Source: Hyphomonadaceae bacterium UBA7672
GTDB lineage: Bacteria > Pseudomonadota > Alphaproteobacteria > Caulobacterales > Hyphomonadaceae
DNA length: 19,822 nucleotides
Reading direction: 5' to 3'
Assembly (NCBI GenBank): GCA_002483135.1
Contig: DLHI01000037.1
Coordinates: 1-19,822 of the forward strand
Position 1 is the stretch's first letter; each line of letters opens with the position of its first letter. The translations under genes and the position numbers were made by a program. The notes beneath the pieces are model-generated. The model searched no databases and had not been told where the DNA came from. It was given only the letters and a program-made list of their open reading frames with translations. This document shows, in pieces, positions 12,295 through 19,395 of the stretch.

Positions 12295-14292
12295 ATGGCC
12301 GACGATCTGCCCCTTTCTGGTGATTTTCCACAGGCTGATGAGGCTCAGTGGCAGGCATTGGCCGAAAAGGCGCTGGAGGGGGCGCCGCTTTCGAAGATCA
12401 CTACGAAAACCGAGCATGGCGTGCCGGTGAAGCCGTTGTACCGGCGGGCGGACTGGGGGGCGGATCAGTCCGGGCTGCCGGGGGCGGCGCCTTTCATTCG
12501 TGGGCCGCGGTCGGCCAATGATCCGTTCCTGCCGTGGGACATCCGGCAGGTGGTCTCGCATCCCGATCCAGCCATTGCGGCGGACCAGGTGATGGAGGCG
12601 CTGGAAGGCGGGGTGTCGTCCATCGAGCTGCGGGTCGACGCGGCGGGCGAGCACGGCGTGGTCGCGCGTTCAGCCATCGATGTGGAGCGCATCCTCAAGG
12701 GCGTGAAGCTGGATCTTGCGCCAGTGGCGTTGGAGGCGGCGGGGGCATCGACGACGCAGGGGATCGAGCTTGCTGCGTTGCTGGCGGCGGCGATTCCGTC
12801 GCGCGAGGCTTCGGCGGCGCGGCTTGCGTTCAACGTGGACCCGATCGGCGCGCTGGCGCGGACGGGCGCCCTGCCCGGCGCGGTGGACGAGGAGATGGCG
12901 GCGGCGGCATCCTTCGCGCGCGATGCGGCATTGGAGTTTCCGGTGGCGAGCATGCTGCGCGCGGACTCGCGGCCGGTGCATGAGGCGTGCGGAACCGAGG
13001 TTCAGGAGATTGCCTATCTCGTGGCGTCGGGCGCGGAGTATGTGCGCGCGCTGATGACAGCGGGCGTTGCGGCCGATGCGGCGTGCCGGACGATCCTGTT
13101 CACGATGAGCGTGGGGCCGGACTATTTCGTCGAGATGGCCAAGCTGCGGGCAGCGCGGCGGATGTGGTGGCGTGTGGCGGATGCGTTCGGCGCGAAGGGC
13201 CAAGCTGCGGGAATGACGCTGCAGGTCGTGACATCGCGGCGGATGCTGTCGCGGCGCGATCCGTGGGTGAACATTCTGCGCAACACGGCGGCGTGTTTCG
13301 CCGGCGGGGTTGGCGGGGCGGATATCGTGACGGTGCGCAACTTCACCGATGCGATGGGGCTTCCGGGCAAGCTGGCCCGCAGGCTGGCGCGCAACACGCA
13401 GGTGATCGCGCAGGAAGAATGCAGCCTTGGCCGCGTGGTCGATGCTCCCGGCGGCGCGTGGGCGGTCGAGAAGCTGGGCGATGATCTGGCGAAGGCGGCG
13501 TGGCCGCTGTTCCAGCAGATCGAGGCGCAGGGCGGGCTGGTGAAGGCGCTGCAGGAAGGATCGTTCCAGGCGGGCGTGGCGATCAGCCGGCAGAAGCGGA
13601 TGGAAGAGACGGCCAAGCGCAAGGCGCAGATCACGGGCGTTTCGGATTTCCCGCTGATCGGCGAGGACCTGCCAAGCGTGGAGGTCGTGAACCTTGCGGC
13701 CATCGTGCGCCGTGCGGCGGAGGCTTCGGGCCGGGCACCGGCTTCGCGCTCGTGGTTCTCGCTGAAGGCGGCGGCGCAGGACCGCGCGACGCTGGCCGAT
13801 ATCTCGCGCACCACGGACGATGAAGGCGCCGAGGCCGAGCCGTTCTGGCCGGTGCGGCTGGCGGAGCCGTTCGAGCGGCTGCGCGACCTGGCCGACCAGC
13901 GCACGGCGGCGGGGCGCGCGCCGAAGGTCTATCTCGCGGCGCTGGGTCCGCTGGCCGAGCATTCGGCGCGGTTGCAGTATGCGCAGAACTTCTTTGCGAC
14001 CGGCGGGATCAGCGGCGTGCCATCAGCGGGCGATGCGGTGTGGCATGCGCAGGCGATGGCGCAGGCGGGCTGCAGGCTGGCGTGCCTGTGCGGGTCGGAC
14101 AAGCGCTATGCGGCCGAAGCGGTGGATGCGGCGAAGGCGCTGAAGGCGGCGGGCGCAGCGCGGGTATATCTCGCGGGGCGGCCGGGCGAGCTTGAGGCGC
14201 AGCTGCGCGCGGCGGGCATCGACGAGTTCATTTATATCGGCGTGGACGCGCTCGCGAGCCTCGAGAATGCGCATGCGGAGTTGGGGCTTTAG
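12295..14292 (+). CDS. mutA: Methylmalonyl-CoA mutase small (beta) subunit
   Basis: MutA is the non-catalytic partner of MutB in the B12-dependent conversion of methylmalonyl-CoA to succinyl-CoA, the last step of propionyl-CoA assimilation. The 665-residue product has the small-subunit length. After a leader (QWQALAEKALEGAPLSKITTKTEHG) comes KPLYRRADW, the TIM-barrel region with FLPWDIRQVVSHPDP, and ILRNTAACFAGGVGGADIVTVRNF. The C-terminal cobalamin-domain relative begins near APKVYLAALGPLAEHSARL. There the DXHXXG cobalamin motif of MutB is absent, as in genuine small subunits. GAGAG precedes ATG 12295. The stop converges on the next gene with only 3 bases between. The large subunit is usually directly downstream but is not in this window. 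Confidence 0.93.
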   Translation: MADDLPLSGDFPQADEAQWQALAEKALEGAPLSKITTKTEHGVPVKPLYRRADWGADQSGLPGAAPFIRGPRSANDPFLPWDIRQVVSHPDPAIAADQVMEALEGGVSSIELRVDAAGEHGVVARSAIDVERILKGVKLDLAPVALEAAGASTTQGIELAALLAAAIPSREASAARLAFNVDPIGALARTGALPGAVDEEMAAAASFARDAALEFPVASMLRADSRPVHEACGTEVQEIAYLVASGAEYVRALMTAGVAADAACRTILFTMSVGPDYFVEMAKLRAARRMWWRVADAFGAKGQAAGMTLQVVTSRRMLSRRDPWVNILRNTAACFAGGVGGADIVTVRNFTDAMGLPGKLARRLARNTQVIAQEECSLGRVVDAPGGAWAVEKLGDDLAKAAWPLFQQIEAQGGLVKALQEGSFQAGVAISRQKRMEETAKRKAQITGVSDFPLIGEDLPSVEVVNLAAIVRRAAEASGRAPASRSWFSLKAAAQDRATLADISRTTDDEGAEAEPFWPVRLAEPFERLRDLADQRTAAGRAPKVYLAALGPLAEHSARLQYAQNFFATGGISGVPSAGDAVWHAQAMAQAGCRLACLCGSDKRYAAEAVDAAKALKAAGAARVYLAGRPGELEAQLRAAGIDEFIYIGVDALASLENAHAELGL

Positions 14293-14295
14293 CGC

Positions 14296-14832
14296 TCAGC
14301 CGCGAAACGTCGCGTTTGCCAGTGCGCCGATGCAGTCGTTGAGAGTTTCGTCGAGAGGCAGGACATCGCCATCAATTTCCGCGCGGGGCGACTTGCCTTG
14401 AAGGATGTGCGTGCACTGCCAGATACGGCTTTCGGGGTCGTTGCGGTCACCCAGGCGGTGGAAGGGCTCCCAGATTTCGGACTCGGTGATGCCCGCGGCC
14501 TCGATCAGCCAGCGCTGGCCGCCACCGACGAAGCCGGCCAGCATGCGGTCTGCAACGTTGATCTGCTGGTGAGGGCCACGGACGGGTTTGACGTTGTGCA
14601 GGCGCAGGCCAACGCACCACGGCTTCAGCGCGGCGAACCATTGCATCGGATCGGCGGCGGCGAGCGGATACTCGTCCGCATCATTGCCCGAGGCGGGCGG
14701 GTGACGGAATTCGACGCGCTTCATGAAGCTGAAGACCGGCGCGCCGGGCCAGAAGCCGTCGATGTTTTTGCCGGCGAGGAACTGGTTGCCGGCGCAGACG
14801 ATGGCGACAGCGGTGGCGATGTGTCCGTTCAC
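14296..14832 (-). CDS. Unrecognised protein at the end of the DUF4160/DUF2442 cassette
   Basis: The 178-residue product is soluble, rich in Trp and aromatics (GFWPGAPVFSFMKRVEFRHPP, QWFAALKPWCVGLRLHNVKP, QRWLIEAAGITESEIWEPFHRLGD) and I cannot assign a family. The GTG start at 14832 is chosen because the preceding gene stops at TGA 14837-14835 and the GTG follows two bases later (TGATCGTG), a layout typical of translational coupling. An open frame reaches back to 14925 but only inside the previous gene. The conserved look of the protein and the tight linkage suggest it belongs functionally with DUF4160 and DUF2442, but that is inference. Its stop is 3 bases from the mutA stop, on the opposite strand. 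Confidence 0.65.
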   Translation of the reverse strand: MNGHIATAVAIVCAGNQFLAGKNIDGFWPGAPVFSFMKRVEFRHPPASGNDADEYPLAAADPMQWFAALKPWCVGLRLHNVKPVRGPHQQINVADRMLAGFVGGGQRWLIEAAGITESEIWEPFHRLGDRNDPESRIWQCTHILQGKSPRAEIDGDVLPLDETLNDCIGALANATFRG

Positions 14833-14834
14833 GA

Positions 14835-15113
14835 TCAGCCGACAGCAGGCGCGCGCTTGAAGGCGCCGGACGCAGCCATTTCCTGATGCAGGGCGATGGC
14901 GTCGAGATCGAAGCCGTTCGGCCATGCCAGCACGCCGGACTGGACGAAGACGCGCGCGAAAAAAGCGGGATCGCGCAGCGGCTCGACCATCACGCCGCCA
15001 TCGGCGATGAGATCCGCGAAGTCGCGGATGCCGCTGTCACCGTTGGAGAAGGCGACGCGAACGCGATAGGCGCCGAGCGGTTCGACCTTCACGATCTTGA
15101 TCAGTTCAATCAT
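14835..15113 (-). CDS. DUF2442 protein
   Basis: The 92-residue product follows the DUF2442 plan: an N-terminal strand IKIVKVEPLGAYRVRVAFSNGD, then IRDFADLI, the conserved VEPLRDPAFFARVFV, and GVLAWPNGFDLDAIALH near the end. The family function is unknown; members are often encoded beside DUF4160, and the pair is sometimes considered toxin-antitoxin-like. ATG 15113 is chosen since it overlaps the DUF4160 stop in ATGATTGA (8 bases) and has GGGAG nine bases upstream; a longer frame to 15161 lies inside DUF4160. The product is acidic to neutral, without membrane segments. The next gene starts two bases after its stop. Confidence 0.82.
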   Translation of the reverse strand: MIELIKIVKVEPLGAYRVRVAFSNGDSGIRDFADLIADGGVMVEPLRDPAFFARVFVQSGVLAWPNGFDLDAIALHQEMAASGAFKRAPAVG

Positions 15114-15375
15114 CCGTGTCTGCTCCCGGAACCTGCTCGAGAGGCTCTCGCCTGCGGGCACGTTCCCAGTTCTCCAGCAAGTCCGCCCGCCTATTCTGCA
15201 CCCAATCCCTTACAAGACGCAAAGCAGCTGGCGGCAAATGTCCACCAATGACCTCGCCGGTCTCGATGGCAATCAGGGCCTCGGCTCCGCCGTAGAATAC
15301 ATGGATATGGGGCGGAGGGTGATCCCTCCAATACATCTGCACGGTGAGGCCAAAGAAGATCGCGATCGTTGGCAT
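15106..15375 (-). CDS. DUF4160 protein
   Basis: The 89-residue product is a clear DUF4160 member. It opens MPTIAIFFGLTVQMYWRDHP and continues PPHIHVFYGGAEALIAIETGEVIGGHLPP, with the conserved W16-R17-D18-H19 and H23-x-H25 cluster that could bind a metal or act in catalysis. ALRLVRDWVQNRRADLLENWE completes the domain. No biochemical activity is established for the family that I know of. ATG 15375 is seven bases after the PNPOx-like gene's stop; the ribosome site GAGGAAGG lies inside that gene's end, 12 bases upstream. It overlaps DUF2442 by 8 bases. Confidence 0.85.
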   Translation of the reverse strand: MPTIAIFFGLTVQMYWRDHPPPHIHVFYGGAEALIAIETGEVIGGHLPPAALRLVRDWVQNRRADLLENWERARRREPLEQVPGADTDD

Positions 15376-15382
15376 GGTTGGA

Positions 15383-15967
15383 TTACGCCTTCCTCGGCGG
15401 GACGACGTCCTTGAACATGTCGGCGGATTTCCATTTGGGCTCGACAGGGGCCTTGCCTTGTTTCGGTGTGTAGGGCGACGGCGTGGCGCTGGCGGGGTCG
15501 GGGATGTAGCGCGGGCAGTTGGGGAAGATGTCGACGGGCGTGAAGCGGACGATGCCTTGCGCGCCGGGGAAGTCTTCCATCAGCGGATCGTCGAAGGAGA
15601 TGACGGCGCGGCCGTTGGCGCGGAGGCGCTTTGGCGTCTCGCCCATGCGGATGAAGAGAAGACCGACGGACGGGTTGATGGCGATGTTGCCGAGGCTCTT
15701 GAACATGCCGTTCCCGTCATAGTCAGGCCAGACGAGGAGGTTTGGCGCGAGAACGCGGACGAAGCCGGTGGGGCCGCCCTTGAAGGAGCAGTCGGGCTGG
15801 CCGATTGGCGTGGCTGTGGCGAGGAAGAAGTAGTCGAGGGATTCAATGAATGCCTTGTCGTCGTCGGTGAATTCGGAATGGCGCAGGCGCTCGGCCAGGC
15901 GGTCTGCGAGCGCGCGCGAACCGAACAGGTCCTGAAGGTCGCGATTGCCGTCGTGGTACATGGGCAT
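15383..15967 (-). CDS. Pyridoxamine 5'-phosphate oxidase-like flavoprotein
   Basis: The 194-residue product belongs to the split-barrel PNPOx-like family (FMN- or F420/heme-binding). DKAFIESLDYFFLATATPIGQPDCSFKGGP (about 37-66) covers the first barrel strands, VLAPNLLVWPDYDGNGMFKSLGNIAINPSVGLLFI (72-106) the cofactor-contact region, and RLRANGRAVI the next strand. A Pro-rich C-terminal tail (PSPYTPKQGKAPVEPKWKSADMFKDVVPPRKA) extends past the core. True PdxH features are not evident, so the substrate is unknown. ATG 15967 has AGAGG eight bases upstream; another ATG lies two codons later. It is the first gene of the minus-strand cassette with DUF4160, DUF2442 and the unrecognised gene. Confidence 0.85.
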   Translation of the reverse strand: MPMYHDGNRDLQDLFGSRALADRLAERLRHSEFTDDDKAFIESLDYFFLATATPIGQPDCSFKGGPTGFVRVLAPNLLVWPDYDGNGMFKSLGNIAINPSVGLLFIRMGETPKRLRANGRAVISFDDPLMEDFPGAQGIVRFTPVDIFPNCPRYIPDPASATPSPYTPKQGKAPVEPKWKSADMFKDVVPPRKA

Positions 15968-16073
15968 GGGTGGGGCCTCTCGTTTGGCCAGCATAGTGCA
16001 AGTTGCGATTTGCTGCACGAGCCCTCTTCCCGCCCTCGTTGTGGTTCGACGGGCGTCTCGATGCGTCACAGGC

Positions 16074-16174
16074 TGTCATCCCGGGCGAGCCGAAGGCGAG
16101 ACCCGGGACCCATTGTGAGGCTGTCGTGATGGCGCGATGGGTCCCGGATAGCGCTTCGCGCTTCCGGGATGACA
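16074..16174. repeat. 101-bp palindromic element, TCATCCCGG family, copy 1
   Basis: The element begins TGTCATCCCGG and ends with the exact complement CCGGGATGACA. Internally GGGACCCAT pairs with ATGGGTCCC. It is the same length as the copy at 19164-19264 and agrees with it at about 87 of 101 positions by hand alignment. It has no coding capacity and lies between the DUF1906 stop and the PNPOx-like start, so a hairpin here could separate two minus-strand transcripts. Confidence 0.85.
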
Positions 16175-16198
16175 ATGTGTGGGAAAGGATCGATCCGC

Positions 16199-17329
16199 TT
16201 ACCTCAACCGCGACGTGGCGCGTTCGCAGCTTTGGTATTTGGTCGTGTCGCTGACGACTGTGGGGGCGCCGCAGAGGCCGTAGTTGGATGAGTTGTCGGG
16301 GAAGCGGTCCATGGGGGCGAGTGCGGATGCGGGGACCCAGCCGGTGTAGCTGGCGGCGGCGCCGCGGGGGCCGCCTTCCTGGGTGACGACTTTCACGAAG
16401 TCGCCGGAGGTTTCGAGGCGGCGGACGTTGCGGTCTTTCAGGATGGTGGTGAGCGAGGCGGCGCCGGGGTTCAGGTCCTGCATCAGTTCGGTGTTGGCGC
16501 GCAGGAAGGCGCGGCCGGCGAAGACGGCTTGTGTTGGGACGACGCCGTGGGACTGGGTGGTTGTGCCCTTGTCAGTCCACTGGCCGATATAGCCGCGCGT
16601 GGCGGGGTTCGCGATGTTGGTGTCGATGCCGAAGCCGACTTGCGACGGGGCGATGTCGAGGGCGTTCTGGAACATGGTCCATTGGCCGGTGTTGTAGAAC
16701 GCCTGCGTGCCGGAATGGCCGGTGGAGCCGGAGAGCCAGAAATAGCTGGCCGTGCCGGCGCTGCGCACCGCGTTGCAGATACAGCCGTTGGAGTAGATGC
16801 CGACCGCGATGCCGGAGCCTTCGAAGGCGCGCTTCACATCGTCGAAGTATTTCAGGATGGGATCGCGCAGCTGTTGATACGGCCAGTCGGCGTCGACGCC
16901 GAAATAGATGGCGGAGCCTGCGGGCTGGCCGGCGGCTTCGGCCATGCGGAGGGCCTGTTCGGCATCCTCCCTGCCCCAGTTGTTCTCGAAGGTACGGAAG
17001 CAGTTGTTGTAGTGCTGGAAGACGCTGCCGATGGAGAGGCCTTCGCCGAGGATGATCTTCGCTTCTTCTGGCTGGAGGTCCTTGCCCACGAGGCTGGGGG
17101 GGAGGTGCGAGTAGTAGCGGAAGACGGTGCGGACGCCGGCGACATAGAGTGCGCGGGCTTTCGCGGCGTCGAGGCGTGCGGCGGTGTCGGCGATGAGGGG
17201 GAAGCCGGTGGTTGGGGCGGCGGGTGGCGTGGTTGGCGTTGCGGCTTTGGTCGGCTTGGAGGACGTGGCGCAGGCTCCGAGCGCGGCGGCCGTTGAGCCG
17301 AGCAGGAAATTGCGGCGGCTTGCGATCAT
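16199..17329 (-). CDS. Tat lipoprotein with DUF1906 (glycoside-hydrolase-like) domain
   Basis: The 376-residue product starts MIASRRNFLLGSTAAALGAC: a textbook Tat motif (S-R-R-N-F-L-L) followed by a lipobox with Cys20, then a Pro/Thr/Ala-rich linker (about 24-42). The domain at about 45-255 is of the DUF1906/Rv2525c type, a TIM-barrel related to GH25-like wall hydrolases: ADTAARLDAAKARAL, VRTVFRYYSH, FGVDADWP (143-150), VGIYSNGCICNA, FGIDTNIA. A C-terminal SH3-like region (about 285-338) ends in TGWVPASAL and could hold the protein on the cell wall. GGGAGG six bases before ATG 17329 fixes the start. Catalysis is unproven for the family. A wall-associated, lipid-anchored role is inferred. The stop at 16199 is followed by a 101-bp repeat element. 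Confidence 0.87.
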   Translation of the reverse strand: MIASRRNFLLGSTAAALGACATSSKPTKAATPTTPPAAPTTGFPLIADTAARLDAAKARALYVAGVRTVFRYYSHLPPSLVGKDLQPEEAKIILGEGLSIGSVFQHYNNCFRTFENNWGREDAEQALRMAEAAGQPAGSAIYFGVDADWPYQQLRDPILKYFDDVKRAFEGSGIAVGIYSNGCICNAVRSAGTASYFWLSGSTGHSGTQAFYNTGQWTMFQNALDIAPSQVGFGIDTNIANPATRGYIGQWTDKGTTTQSHGVVPTQAVFAGRAFLRANTELMQDLNPGAASLTTILKDRNVRRLETSGDFVKVVTQEGGPRGAAASYTGWVPASALAPMDRFPDNSSNYGLCGAPTVVSDTTKYQSCERATSRLR

Positions 17330-17406
17330 GGTCGTCCTCCCACGTGTCCGGCCCCGCACAAGGTAGCGTGGTCGTATGACAGGCCAAGTGTCTAGACTAA
17401 GGCGAA

Positions 17407-17527
17407 GGTCATTCTCGGGCTTGTCCCGAGAATCCCGGTTAGTTCGGAGGCGGGATCGCTGGCGTTTCCCGCGCAGGTCCAACCGAGATTCCCGGCACGC
17501 GCGCTTCGCGCTTGGCCGAGAATGACC
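17407..17527. repeat. Interspersed inverted-repeat element, family 1, copy B
   Basis: The outer termini GGTCATTCTCGG (17407-17418) and CCGAGAATGACC (17516-17527) are perfect 12-bp complements. Inside, CCGAGAATCCCGGTT (17426-17440) faces AACCGAGATTCCCGG (17481-17495) across 40 bases, the same arms (two mismatches) and spacing as copy A at 4131-4257. It lies between the SDR stop and the DUF1906 start. No gene is inside it. Confidence 0.8.
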
Positions 17528-17541
17528 CCGTGGGGGCAGCC

Positions 17542-18342
17542 CTACCTCGCCTTCAGCGGCGCGAAGCCGAGGTGCATGCCGGCGTCGATGATCATGAATT
17601 CGCCGGTGACGTGGCGGCTTTCGGGGCCGGCGAAGAACAGGATCGATTCCGCAATGTCTTCGGGCATGGAAGCAACGCGGAGCGGCGTGTTGCTGGCGAC
17701 CTGTTCGGCGGTTTGCGATTCAGCGGCTTCGCCCTGATACTTCCTGAACCAGCCAGAACCGATATAGCCGGGACACACCGCGTTGACGCGGATGTTCGGG
17801 GCGAGTGCGCGGGCGAGCGAGAGCGTCATCGTGTTGAGCGCGCCCTTGGTGGCGGCGTAGGCGATGGACGAGCCGATGCCGGCGACGCCGGCGATGGAGG
17901 ACACGTTGACGATCGCGCCCTTGCCGCTGGCGGCCAGATGCGGCTGGGCGGCGCGGGTCATCTGGTAGACCGAGATGACGTTGACCTTGTAGAGGCGCAG
18001 GAAGTCTTCGGCGTCGAGCGCGTCGAGATCGCCGTGCTTGGCGAATTTGGTGATGCCGGCATTGTTGACGAGCACGTCGAGGCCGCCAAGTTGCTCGACG
18101 GCGGCGGCGACGAGGGCGCGGCAATCTTCATCTTCCGCGACATTGGCCTTCACGGCGAAAGCCTGCACGCCGAGCTTCCTGCATTCTGCGACCGTGTCGT
18201 TGGCGGCGTCGGCGCTGGAGTTGTAGTTGACGCAGACATCGACGCCCCGCCGGGCGAGGCCGATGGCGGTCGCGGCGCCGAGACCCGTGCCGCCGCCCGT
18301 GACGATGGCGCGCTTGCCCTTCATTGCGTTGACGTCGGTCAT
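17542..18342 (-). CDS. Short-chain dehydrogenase/reductase (FabG-like SDR)
   Basis: A classical SDR of 266 residues that oxidises or reduces a hydroxyl/carbonyl with NAD(P)(H). The nucleotide-binding loop is TGGGTGLG at 15-22, NNAG is at 93-96, and the catalytic set is S149 in NVSSIAG with Y162-A-A-T-K166. VNAVCPGYI and the final GEFMIIDAGMHLG are typical. N40-Y-N-S after strand 2 slightly favours NADP. The C-terminal extension GFAPLKAR is short. ATG 18342 has GGGAG six bases upstream. The substrate is unknown; FabG-like and 3-hydroxyacyl or sugar dehydrogenases are possible. It is divergent from the methyltransferase across a 109-base spacer, and the DUF1906 gene lies downstream beyond repeat copy B. 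Confidence 0.92.
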   Translation of the reverse strand: MTDVNAMKGKRAIVTGGGTGLGAATAIGLARRGVDVCVNYNSSADAANDTVAECRKLGVQAFAVKANVAEDEDCRALVAAAVEQLGGLDVLVNNAGITKFAKHGDLDALDAEDFLRLYKVNVISVYQMTRAAQPHLAASGKGAIVNVSSIAGVAGIGSSIAYAATKGALNTMTLSLARALAPNIRVNAVCPGYIGSGWFRKYQGEAAESQTAEQVASNTPLRVASMPEDIAESILFFAGPESRHVTGEFMIIDAGMHLGFAPLKAR

Positions 18343-18451
18343 CGTATGCTCCCTGCGTGGGCTTTGGCGGGCTGGATGGCCGCTCTTGCCTCTTGGCTAG
18401 CATTGCCGCGTGCGGATCACCAAGGCAAAGAGAAGTCTGAGCTGGAGAAGC

Positions 18452-19102
18452 ATGAGCGAGAGCCCTTCAGAGCACGATATCGCGCAGCTGATCCGGGCGC
18501 GGTTTCCGGTTGAGCCGGTGCGGTCTGTGCCGGAGATACGGCTGCATCGGGCTGCGCGCACGAGCGGGCTTTCGCGCATGGCGGAGGCGGATGCGGGGTT
18601 CGGCAATCCCTACTGGACGCATGTGTGGGGCGGCGGTCTGGCGCTGGCGCGGCATGTTCTGGATCACCGCGAGGTCGTGGCGGACAAGCGCGTGCTCGAT
18701 CTGGGCACGGGCTCGGGGCTGGTGGCGATTGCGGCGGCGATGGCGGGGGCGCGAGACGTGATCGCGGCGGATGTGGATCGTTATGCGATAGTGGCGGTGG
18801 AGCTGAATGCGGCGGTCAATGATGTGCGGATCGAGACGCTGCTGGCGGATCTGACGGCGGGGCCGGCGCCGGATGTGGATGTCGTGCTGGTGGGCGATCT
18901 TTTCTATGAGGCCGAGCTGGCGCTGCGGGTAACTGCATTTCTGGATCGGTGTGTCGCGGCTGGCGTGAGCGTGCTGGTGGGCGATCCGCGGCGGGCGTTT
19001 CTGCCGATGGAGCGGCTGGAGCTGGTGGCGGAGTATCCGGGCGGGGATTTTGGCAGTGGGCCGGATGATGTGGCGATGAATGCGGTTTTTGTGTTTGGGT
19101 GA
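18452..19102 (+). CDS. Class I SAM methyltransferase, ETF-beta lysine methyltransferase-like
   Basis: The 216-residue product has the Rossmann SAM fold: VLDLGTGSGLVAIAAAMAGA (motif I, 81-100), the acidic end of strand 2 in IAADVDR (D107), and the post-motif-II GDLFYE (148-153). The NPYWTHVWGGGLALARHVLD region before motif I and GDPRRAFLP (177-185) match the METTL20/ETFBKMT group, whose bacterial members methylate electron-transfer flavoprotein beta; PrmA-like and other METTL21-type enzymes are alternatives. Substrate is inferred, not shown. ATG 18452 has GGAG four bases upstream; a GTG frame at 18410 adds 14 residues outside the conserved domain. Its end is followed by 293 bases of repeat elements. 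It diverges from the SDR gene. Confidence 0.75.
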   Translation: MSESPSEHDIAQLIRARFPVEPVRSVPEIRLHRAARTSGLSRMAEADAGFGNPYWTHVWGGGLALARHVLDHREVVADKRVLDLGTGSGLVAIAAAMAGARDVIAADVDRYAIVAVELNAAVNDVRIETLLADLTAGPAPDVDVVLVGDLFYEAELALRVTAFLDRCVAAGVSVLVGDPRRAFLPMERLELVAEYPGGDFGSGPDDVAMNAVFVFG

Positions 19103-19163
19103 GTGTGCGGCTCGACCCCGCTCGTACTGGAGTTCTTTGCACGGGCGGCGAGACTTTCGAGGT

Positions 19164-19264
19164 TGTCATCCCGGCCGCAGCGAAGCGGAGAGCCGGGACC
19201 CATCGTGAGGGTGTCGTGGTGGAGGAATGGGTCCCGGATAGCGCTACGCGCTTCCGGGATGACA
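19164..19264. repeat. 101-bp palindromic element, TCATCCCGG family, copy 2
   Basis: Same 101-bp length, 11-bp terminal inverted repeats TGTCATCCCGG/CCGGGATGACA, and inner GGGACCCAT/ATGGGTCCC stem as the copy at 16074-16174. Differences cluster in the left arm and centre. It lies in the spacer between the converging methyltransferase and right-edge genes. Confidence 0.85.
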
Positions 19265-19334
19265 AGCAGAGGATGTTCGCCGCCCCACGGAAAGGACCCC
19301 GGCATGAGCGGAGCAAGGTTCGCCGGAGCGCTTG

Positions 19335-19380
19335 TAGCTCCTGGGTTCCGGGTCTCGCCTGCGGCTCGCCCGGAATGACA
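19335..19380 (-). repeat. Partial inverted copy of the TCATCCCGG element
   Basis: Read on the minus strand from 19380, the first 40 bases match the left end of the 16074 element at 36 of 40 positions, beginning TGTCATTCCGGGCGAGCC. The similarity then fades. Its orientation is opposite to copy 2, so the spacer holds two facing elements. No right half was found, so it is a fragment or a variant of different length. The remaining bases of the 19103-19395 spacer show no gene. Confidence 0.7.
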
Positions 19381-19395
19381 GTACCGGCGCTGCCT

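Noticed and set aside
12670..13962. A 430-codon minus-strand frame opposite mutA
   Set aside because: Arg/His-rich shadow of mutA with no recognisable domain.
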